The position numbers were made by a program, and so were the translations under genes. From NCBI GenBank assembly GCA_021793595.1, contig JAJYSL010000073.1, forward strand, positions 1 to 19,085: a stretch of 19,085 nucleotides of DNA, written 5' to 3'. Below the pieces are notes generated by a model. The model did no database searches. It was not told the origin of the DNA and worked only from the letters and a program-made list of their open reading frames with translations. This DNA comes from Acidobacteriota bacterium (lineage in GTDB: Bacteria; Acidobacteriota; Terriglobia; Terriglobales; Acidobacteriaceae). Shown one piece after another: positions 14,484-19,085 of the stretch. Numbering within the stretch: position 1 is the first letter of the stretch; each line of letters begins with the position of its first letter.

Positions 14484-15506
14484 ATGCGCAATTTTCCCCC
14501 ACTGGCCATCTGGATTCTAGTCGGCATGACCGTCGTGTACGCCCATGCACAGGTCCCCATGTTACCCGCCAATCCACAACCCAATTTTCCGCATAAACAA
14601 GTCGCCAGTTTGATTCCGAACAGCTTTCATTCAAACGGGAGCGTGATCGAAAGTGCCTCCGATCGGTACGCTTCGGTGAGCAGCACTTTCTCCACTGCAA
14701 ATGCATCGGTGCAGGAATCGCAAACCATCTGTGGCATCACGAAACTAGGCCGCTGTATCCGTGACATTGGGGAAGACGAGAAGGGAATTTTTACAAGCCC
14801 GCTGCGTCTCCAGCCCAAGGACGGGTATTGGCTTGCACCCCTTGGCGCTGCAACCGGGCTGGCGATTGCGTATGACGCGGATGCGGCGGAAACCGTGGGT
14901 GTGGATCCAAGCCGGACCAACACCGCGAATAAGATCGCGGATTTCGGTTCCTTCATAACAGCTGGAGCAGAGGGAGCAGGAATGTACTTCATCGGACTTG
15001 CAAAAAAAGATCCCAAGCTTGCGGAAACCGGACGATTAGTCGACGAAGCCATCATCGACTCCGGATCTGTGACCTTGGGGACCAAGCTGATCACCAACCG
15101 CCAGCGCCCTCGGCAAGGAAATGGGCACGGCGATTTTTGGCCATTCGGGACGCAGCATTGGGAATGGGACTCATCCTTCCCTTCGGACCATGCCACCGCG
15201 ACCATGGCCATGGCCCGCGTCATTGCCGGCGAGTACCCCCATTGGTATGTCATGGTTCCAGCCTATGGATTTGCCGAGACAATCAGCATGTCGCGCATTT
15301 TTGCAAATCAGCATTTCCCGTCTGACATTCTGGTGGGACAGACTGTCGGATTCCTTACCGGCAGCTATGTCCTCAATCATCGCTCTCTGTATCGGCCAGG
15401 CGCAAAGAAGACACTCGCCAGCAGAGTCATCAGCTCGGTCAGCCCAATTGCAGATCCGCGAACACGTACTTTGGGGGCTTCGATGGAAATTCCCGTTGGG
15501 CGATAG
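14484..15506 (+). CDS. PAP2-family phosphatase (BcrC-like motif)
   Basis: This 340-residue exported phosphatase has an N-terminal signal or anchor (~5-22) and a ~70-residue Ser/Asn-rich spacer. The PAP2 core follows with all three motifs: KX6RP at Lys201-Pro209 ('KLITNRQRP'), PSDH at 233-236 ('SFPSDHAT'), and SRX5HX3D at Ser270-Asp281 ('SRIFANQHFPSD'). The nucleophilic His277 and the catalytic support His236 are both present. The second motif is SDH, not the commoner SGH, as in BcrC-type undecaprenyl-pyrophosphate phosphatases. Substrates of the family are lipid or isoprenoid (pyro)phosphates. It is short of transmembrane helices for a BcrC protein and is probably anchored or periplasmic. The ATG lies eight bases after the preceding gene, so they are co-transcribed. 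It is convergent with the gene ending at 15568. Confidence 0.93.
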   Translation: MRNFPPLAIWILVGMTVVYAHAQVPMLPANPQPNFPHKQVASLIPNSFHSNGSVIESASDRYASVSSTFSTANASVQESQTICGITKLGRCIRDIGEDEKGIFTSPLRLQPKDGYWLAPLGAATGLAIAYDADAAETVGVDPSRTNTANKIADFGSFITAGAEGAGMYFIGLAKKDPKLAETGRLVDEAIIDSGSVTLGTKLITNRQRPRQGNGHGDFWPFGTQHWEWDSSFPSDHATATMAMARVIAGEYPHWYVMVPAYGFAETISMSRIFANQHFPSDILVGQTVGFLTGSYVLNHRSLYRPGAKKTLASRVISSVSPIADPRTRTLGASMEIPVGR

Positions 15507-15543
15507 CCCTGCAGCTTGATCCATGATCGCGCGATGGAATATT

Positions 15544-15566
15544 CCGGTGCTGAAAGTCGGCACCGG
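15544..15566. terminator. Hairpin between convergent genes
   Basis: CCGGTGC (15544-15550) pairs perfectly with GCACCGG (15560-15566) around a nine-base loop. It lies between the PAP2 gene stop (15506) and the stop of the opposite gene (15568), where a bidirectional terminator would be expected. No T-run follows on either side. The loop shares CTGAAAG with the hairpin at 8846, so it may instead belong to a REP-like family. Confidence 0.5.
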
Positions 15567-15567
15567 G

Positions 15568-16128
15568 CTATGAATGCGACCGGAACAGCGCCGCAAGGTT
15601 CGCCTTTAGGATTCTGTATCTGTTATCTGAAAATGCGCCGGAATCCATCCAGTAAATCTTGCCGGATCGGTCGAGTAGCACCACATACGCTCGGCTCTCA
15701 TCTTTGACTGCCAGCCGCTGCCTCCAAAGGTGCTCATCGCGATAGAGCACAATGGTTCGATTTTGAACGGATATGGGCATGCTGCTTTTGATTCCAGAGA
15801 TCGCTAACCTGCGAATGATTTTCGGCGCCGATTCAAACTGGATCACCCCATATGCCGCTACATTGTCAGGAAAATCCTTGGCCAGATGTTCATTCCACAA
15901 GCGCGCGTCCTTACCTGCCGTACGGCTGAATGAAAATACCAGTACCGTCGGCTTCTCGATGGAAGATCCCGGTAGTGTGAGAGGGCGATTCGTGATCGTG
16001 CGCCCGGAAAACGCGGGAAAAGTAGAACCCACCTGCAGCGGGGCAGGAACCGATTGGGCTGCGTGCAGCGGAAGCGCCTGAATCAGGAGTCCGACCGCCA
16101 TTGCGATGCATCTGGAGAAGCGTTTCAT
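15568..16128 (-). CDS. Exported thioredoxin-fold (ATP10-like) protein
   Basis: From the ATG at 16128 it encodes 186 residues. AAAGG lies eight bases before this ATG, and a signal peptide follows at once ('CIAMAVGLLIQALPLHAAQ'). An in-frame ATG at 16143 is a weaker start. The mature part begins as thioredoxin-like proteins do ('VGSTFPAFSGRTITNRPLTL') and then reads 'PTVLVFSFSRTAGKDARLWN', 'VAAYGVIQFESAPKIIRRLA', 'KSSMPISVQNRTIVLYRDEH' and 'AYVVLLDRSGKIYW'. This resembles the ATP10 group (PF05176), a thioredoxin-like fold. No CxxC is present: after the signal peptide there is no cysteine at all, so it is not a thiol-disulfide oxidoreductase. Its role is unknown, and chaperone-like help in assembling a membrane complex is only the eukaryotic precedent. 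It is divergent from the b561-like gene at 16395 across a MITE-bearing region. Confidence 0.82.
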   Translation of the reverse strand: MKRFSRCIAMAVGLLIQALPLHAAQSVPAPLQVGSTFPAFSGRTITNRPLTLPGSSIEKPTVLVFSFSRTAGKDARLWNEHLAKDFPDNVAAYGVIQFESAPKIIRRLAISGIKSSMPISVQNRTIVLYRDEHLWRQRLAVKDESRAYVVLLDRSGKIYWMDSGAFSDNRYRILKANLAALFRSHS

Positions 16129-16148
16129 TGTTGAACCTTTCATTTTCC

Positions 16149-16209
16149 ATTACACTTCAAGTACAAGCTTTTCCGACAGACTTGACAGTACTTCTTAGCG
16201 AATTAAGAC
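16149..16209. promoter_or_regulatory. Candidate divergent promoter elements
   Basis: On the minus strand TGTAAT (complement of 16149-16154) is a fair -10 for the ATP10-like gene, with CTGTCG-type sequence about 18 bases upstream. On the plus strand TTGACA (16182-16187) is a consensus -35 with TAAGAC 16 bases later (16204-16209) as a weak -10. Between them AAGTAC and GTACTT form a short dyad (about 16159-16192). The MITE begins just after the plus-strand -10. Confidence 0.35.
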
Positions 16210-16212
16210 TAA

Positions 16213-16321
16213 AAGCTGTCTCATATTTGGCGTCGTAACTTGGGTCAACGACCTGAGACACTCTTTGATTGCGAGTCTCGCACCAAAGGTATCGAGCGAT
16301 TTCGAGTCGATGAGACAGCTT
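16213..16321. mobile_element. 109-bp MITE with 12-bp terminal inverted repeats and CTAA target duplication
   Basis: AAGCTGTCTCAT (16213-16224) and ATGAGACAGCTT (16310-16321) are perfect 12-bp inverted repeats. They are flanked directly on both sides by CTAA (16209-16212 and 16322-16325). Four-base YTAR duplications are the hallmark of IS5-group transposases. The 85-bp interior has no coding capacity. The structure is that of a non-autonomous miniature element, mobilised in trans by an IS5-like transposase that is not in this window. Confidence 0.75.
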
Positions 16322-16394
16322 CTAATCAAGGAACGACGTTCGCCGCTTCACTCCTGCAAAGACCTGGTGCGCCATTGAAAATGAAGGAGAGTTA

Positions 16395-17360
16395 ATGAAA
16401 GGGATCTCGGCGAGGTTCGCGCCAGTCGCAGGAATTGCAATTGTCTTTTTCCTGACGCCCAATACCGTCTGCTCGCAAACCTTTGCCAGCATTTCAGGAA
16501 TCGTAAAGGAATCCTCCGGCAAATTTGTAAGCAACGCCCAGATCTCGATCAAAGATGTCGACACTGCCCAGTCGACAGAACTAAAAACCAATGCTGCTGG
16601 AGCCTACACGGAATCCAATCTTATCCCCGGTGCATACACGGTTTCTGCCTCCGCCGGGGGATTGAGTTCTCAGACCTCGAATGTTGTGTTGATCGCCGCC
16701 AAGGAAGCGCATACCAACTTTGTACTGGGCGACGAGTCCCACCAGCAGGAAACTCCATCCAGCAAATTGCCACCCGCACCGCAGCCGAATCCGCAGACTT
16801 CACCTGCCGGAAATGCGAACACTCCTTCGCTGCAAGATCTTGGTTTCGGCGCCAGCCAGGTTCAGGGTAGCGCGAAGGAACAAGCTCTGCTCAATAAACG
16901 TACCCACATGCTGAAGGTGCATCAGACGTTGGGTCTGATCACCGCGATCCCGATGTTCGCCACGCTGATTAGTGGACCCCAGGCAAAGGCGAAAGGGAAA
17001 AACGGGCAGCCGATCACAGAGCCTACCTCGGCAAACCTGGATCTCCACATCGCGCTCGGCGGTCTGACCTCGGGCCTGTACTATACGACGGCTTATTACG
17101 CCATCTTTGCGCCGAAAGTTCCAGAGGTGAAGCCCAAGGGGGCGATCCGCCTGCACCGGGATTTGGAATGGATCCATGGCCCGGGCATGATCGCCACACC
17201 CATCCTGGGAATTATGGCGTACAAGCAGGAGAACGCTGGAGAAAAAGTCCACGGAATCGCTTCGGCGCATGCCCCGGTTGCTTACGTGACGGCGATTGCT
17301 TACGGGGCGGCCATCGTGGCTGTATCGTGGCCGATTCATTGGAAATTCTGGGAGCGTTGA
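16395..17360 (+). CDS. CarboxypepD-reg domain fused to a four-helix b561-like membrane domain
   Basis: This 321-residue protein starts at an ATG with AAGGAG five bases upstream. Order: signal peptide (~7-27), CarboxypepD_reg-like sandwich (~31-112; 'ISGIVKESSGKFVSNAQISI', 'TNAAGAYTESNLIPGAYTVS'), a Pro/Gln/Ser linker (~115-150), then four predicted membrane helices at ~176-193, 216-240, 258-276 and 292-312. Histidines sit at or near the start of each helix: His176, His218, His261 and His292, with His171, His254 and His286 nearby ('LHRDLEWIHGPG', 'VHGIASAHAPVAY'). Such a His pattern is what a di-haem b561-like protein would show, although no family signature is exact. The next gene, three bases on, is a YceI protein; cytochrome b561 and yceI are likewise neighbours in E. 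coli (yceJ-yceI). A haem-b electron carrier is therefore the best guess. The fusion to a CarboxypepD_reg domain is unusual. Confidence 0.7.
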   Translation: MKGISARFAPVAGIAIVFFLTPNTVCSQTFASISGIVKESSGKFVSNAQISIKDVDTAQSTELKTNAAGAYTESNLIPGAYTVSASAGGLSSQTSNVVLIAAKEAHTNFVLGDESHQQETPSSKLPPAPQPNPQTSPAGNANTPSLQDLGFGASQVQGSAKEQALLNKRTHMLKVHQTLGLITAIPMFATLISGPQAKAKGKNGQPITEPTSANLDLHIALGGLTSGLYYTTAYYAIFAPKVPEVKPKGAIRLHRDLEWIHGPGMIATPILGIMAYKQENAGEKVHGIASAHAPVAYVTAIAYGAAIVAVSWPIHWKFWER

Positions 17361-17363
17361 AAA

Positions 17364-17906
17364 ATGATGCATAAGAAACTCGCCATTGCCTTGTTGCTGT
17401 TTGCACTTCCCGTATTCGCTCAGGCTGATACGCAGTGGATCCTGCAGCAGTCCACCCTCACCTATCACATGTCCCATCCCATGCATGAAGTGAACGGAGT
17501 GAGTCATGCGGCGAAAGGGAAGGGAATTTGCCATGCAGGGCAATGCAATTTTCTTATCGCGGTGCCGGTGAAATCGTTTGACTCCGGCGACAGTAACCGC
17601 GATCTTCACATGATTGAAGCGACGCGCGGAGCGCAGTTTCCTATGGTCATTGTGCGCACTGAGTTTCCCGAGGCGGAAACCGCCTCTCCAACTGTCTATG
17701 CCAACCTTGAGGTACAGTTTGCCGGCCAGACCGCACACTATCAACATGTGCCGTTCCAGCGAGTGACGCAAGGCAACCAGGTGCGGATCAGCGGAACGAT
17801 TCCCGCGACCTGTTCTGATTTTAAGATCGATCGCCCGTCATTCCTGACCGTTCCCATTAAGAATGAGATTCCCGTGAAAGTGGATATGACCTGGCAGAAG
17901 ATGTGA
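17364..17906 (+). CDS. YceI-family periplasmic protein (second copy)
   Basis: This 180-residue protein has a short signal peptide ('KLAIALLLFALPVFAQA', ~5-21). The YceI fold is visible as 'WILQQSTLTYHMSHPMHEVN', 'FLIAVPVKSFDSGDSNRDLH', 'MIEATRGAQFPMVIVRTEF', 'YANLEVQFAGQTAHYQHVPF' and 'FKIDRPSFLTVPIKNEIPVK'. A 'CHAGQC' pair near residue 60 is unusual for the family and could form a disulfide or bind a metal. It starts three bases after the b561-like gene and is surely co-transcribed. The pairing matches the cytochrome b561-YceI neighbourhood known from Proteobacteria, where YceI is thought to handle an isoprenoid or quinone. It is only distantly similar to the first YceI in this window (12403-13023), so this is not a recent duplication. 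Confidence 0.9.
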   Translation: MMHKKLAIALLLFALPVFAQADTQWILQQSTLTYHMSHPMHEVNGVSHAAKGKGICHAGQCNFLIAVPVKSFDSGDSNRDLHMIEATRGAQFPMVIVRTEFPEAETASPTVYANLEVQFAGQTAHYQHVPFQRVTQGNQVRISGTIPATCSDFKIDRPSFLTVPIKNEIPVKVDMTWQKM

Positions 17907-18120
17907 TCCATGCCGACGATTCTGCTTCCCGTATCGAATGCAACATCATTCAGCGAAGGCCGCAAGGCGAGTGCGCGAATGCTATCATCTGCTGGTGTTG
18001 TGCTTGTAGATTTTTCAGTCCTGCGATTCCCCCTTGCGCCGGCAAATCCCTAGCAATTGCGATTGCACCGATCAATTTTCTCCACCGTCCGTACTTCTTC
18101 AACCTATGATCCACGTAGGG

Positions 18121-18126
18121 TGTACA
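18121..18126 (+). promoter_or_regulatory. Possible -10 of the tRNA gene
   Basis: TGTACA lies 17 bases after TTCAAC (18098-18103) and ten bases before the tRNA 5' end. The match to sigma-70 consensus is poor. The 230 bases from 17907 to here show no gene, no repeat and no other signal I can support. Confidence 0.25.
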
Positions 18127-18136
18127 CTCCAGTTTT

Positions 18137-18175
18137 GGCCCCGTAGCTCAGGTGGATAGAGCAGCAGTTTCCTAA
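18137..18175 (+). tRNA. tRNA-Arg(CCU), 5' half only, broken at the anticodon loop
   Basis: The sequence fits a tRNA-Arg 5' half: acceptor strand GGCCCCG (18137-18143), TA, D arm GCTC...GAGC, then anticodon strand GCAGT (18164-18168) and the complete loop TTCCTAA (18169-18175) with anticodon CCT. The 3' anticodon strand should read ACTGC but is TCTGA, which leaves only three of five pairs. The variable loop, T arm and acceptor 3' strand are absent here and in the rest of the window. Identity to a tRNA therefore ends at the anticodon loop. A tyrosine recombinase gene follows, so this is probably an integration junction. Unless its 3' half is restored elsewhere, this copy is not functional. Confidence 0.8.
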
Positions 18176-18259
18176 TCTGACATCGGCGTTTATTTTCAAT
18201 TACTTGCGAGAACTGCGGAGCCTTGAAAAGCCCTTAAAGGAATGCAAAAGAATTTTTTC

Positions 18260-18339
18260 AATGGGTTGAAATATGGGTTAGACCCAATATCCATCCGGGT
18301 TTCACGAACCTCGACCTTCAACCCATATTCCAACCCATT
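18260..18339. repeat. 20-bp inverted repeat made of four ATGGGTT units
   Basis: The left arm (18260-18279) and right arm (18320-18339) are inverted copies with one mismatch in 20, separated by 40 bases. Each arm holds two ATGGGTT units 12 bases apart (18261 and 18273; AACCCAT at 18320 and 18332). The arrangement lies between the tRNA break and the recombinase gene, where arm-type integrase or excisionase sites would be expected. Confidence 0.7.
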
Positions 18340-18443
18340 CGAAACTCGAAGAGGCAATCTCCTTCACGGTGGATCGCTGGACTACTGAGCCAGTAAGCCC
18401 GCGCCGCGCCGCGGTGCATCCATCCTCAGCCGAGAATCGCCTC

Positions 18444-19085
18444 GTGAAGCGTTCGCGCCGGCCGCCGCTCCAGCATCCACTGGCACCCGTCTTCGCGCGT
18501 GCTGTTGAGTCCCTCTCCACTGCGCTCAGTCCAGGGACCGAGTGCAACTACAACATCGCAGTGCGCAATTTCCTTATCTGTCTTGGCGCCGAACACCCCG
18601 GGATTACCGGCCTCGAGCAGCTGCGGCGTGATCCGCACATCCTTGGATGGATGTCGCGCATGCGCGCACAGACTCCGCCGCTGGCTACGGCAACCTGCAT
18701 CGGACGCCTTATCGCTTTGCGCGCCCTCCTGAACGAGTTGGCCTGGGCACACAAGCTTGCTGAACTTACTCACCTGATACGGCGCGAGGATATTGATCGT
18801 ACGCCACAGACTCTGCCCCGCCCGCTCATCGCAGAGCAGGATCATCGGCTGCAGCAGGAGTTGATGCGGCGCAACGATCTTGCCGCAAATGTCTTTCTCC
18901 TGCTTCGACACACCGGCCTGCGCATCGGAGAGTGCGTTGACCTCTCGTATGACTGCCTGCGCAGAGATATATCCGGCTGTCTGTCTGGCGTCAACTACTC
19001 TTTCCGGTCAACGACAACCATAATTCCCGATAGTTGTTGGGACTTCCTTCTCTCCTTTCCTTGCAGAGATGCCGTTGTTGCCGGC
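18444..19085 (+). CDS. Tyrosine recombinase/integrase (3' end beyond window)
   Basis: The frame has no stop from 18282 to the window end. No ATG precedes the conserved part, so a GTG start is assumed: 18444 ('VKRSRR') or 18369. The first ~105 residues form the SAM-like core-binding domain ('FARAVESLSTALSPGTECNY', 'LEQLRRDPHILGWMSRMR', 'TCIGRLIALRALLNELAW'). The catalytic domain starts with 'LPRPLIAEQDHRLQQELMRR' and 'LAANVFLLLRHTGLRIGECV'; the Arg of 'TGLRIGE' is the first catalytic residue. Integrases of this type normally continue 'DCLR...HVPLGKL.TERWVPV'. Here, after 'DCLRR' (about 18965), the sequence becomes unrelated ('DISGCLSGVNYSFRST'), so the gene may be broken at that point, but this cannot be confirmed from the part available. 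It lies 268 bases after the truncated tRNA-Arg and is probably the integrase of the element inserted there. Confidence 0.85.
   Translation, partial: MKRSRRPPLQHPLAPVFARAVESLSTALSPGTECNYNIAVRNFLICLGAEHPGITGLEQLRRDPHILGWMSRMRAQTPPLATATCIGRLIALRALLNELAWAHKLAELTHLIRREDIDRTPQTLPRPLIAEQDHRLQQELMRRNDLAANVFLLLRHTGLRIGECVDLSYDCLRRDISGCLSGVNYSFRSTTTIIPDSCWDFLLSFPCRDAVVAG

Noticed and set aside
16800..17771. Open frame of 323 codons on the minus strand
   Set aside because: It spans opposite two genes with strong signal peptides and family motifs and encodes His/Arg-rich sequence without any recognisable fold.
18176..18443. Group I intron in tRNA-Arg(CCU)
   Set aside because: Such introns are known in this tRNA, but there is no 3' tRNA half downstream and I see no clear intron core pairing; a recombinase gene fits an integration junction better.
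1..19085. CRISPR array or rRNA genes
   Set aside because: No regularly spaced direct repeats and no rRNA signature were seen on either strand.

Overview
The window looks like chromosomal DNA of an Acidobacteriota (Terriglobia-type) bacterium. This is inferred from gene families and is not proven. The indications are a TonB-dependent receptor with an N-terminal carboxypeptidase-regulatory-like domain, a CBM9-like/DUF5916-type secreted protein, a BlaI/M56 regulatory pair, two YceI proteins, and several secreted proteins with little similarity outside that phylum. The DNA is moderately GC-rich, with short intergenic gaps.

Layout. (1) Bases 1-5462, minus strand: one compact unit reading response regulator > histidine kinase > TonB-dependent receptor > CBM9-like protein. 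The last gene runs off the left edge. (2) Bases 5463-5671: divergent promoter region with a large two-tier dyad. (3) Bases 5672-6976, plus strand: a secreted YncE-like beta-propeller, then the N-terminal remnant of a cytochrome c gene. (4) Bases 6977-8841: an IS4-like insertion sequence with 17-bp terminal inverted repeats. It carries a HARE-HTH protein overlapped by four bases with a YREK-type DDE transposase. (5) Bases 8842-10819, minus strand: a palindrome-rich flank, then an M56/BlaR1-like metallopeptidase and its BlaI-like repressor. (6) Bases 10820-15506: a promoter with a dyad between its -35 and -10, then plus-strand genes for a 35-residue membrane protein, an FAD oxidoreductase, a YceI protein, a large secreted protein and a PAP2 phosphatase. 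(7) Bases 15507-17906: a minus-strand thioredoxin-fold/ATP10-like protein, a 109-bp MITE with IS5-type CTAA duplications, and a plus-strand pair made of a CarboxypepD-reg/b561-like membrane protein and a second YceI. (8) Bases 18137-19085: the 5' half of tRNA-Arg(CCU), broken at the anticodon loop, a 20-bp inverted repeat, and the 5' part of a tyrosine recombinase gene. This is the edge of an integrated element.

How the parts may work together (inference). The left unit looks like a self-contained sense-and-import system: the two-component pair lies directly upstream of its receptor and a secreted partner. The right cluster brings together BlaI/M56, a geranylgeranyl-reductase-like flavoprotein, two YceI proteins (a family of lipocalin-like isoprenoid carriers), a BcrC-like PAP2 phosphatase and a putative b-type membrane redox protein. 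That mix fits an envelope isoprenoid or quinone process under BlaI control, a possible system that I do not recognise as described. Mobile DNA marks three points: the IS at the cytochrome c remnant, the MITE in the divergent promoter, and the tRNA-integrase edge.
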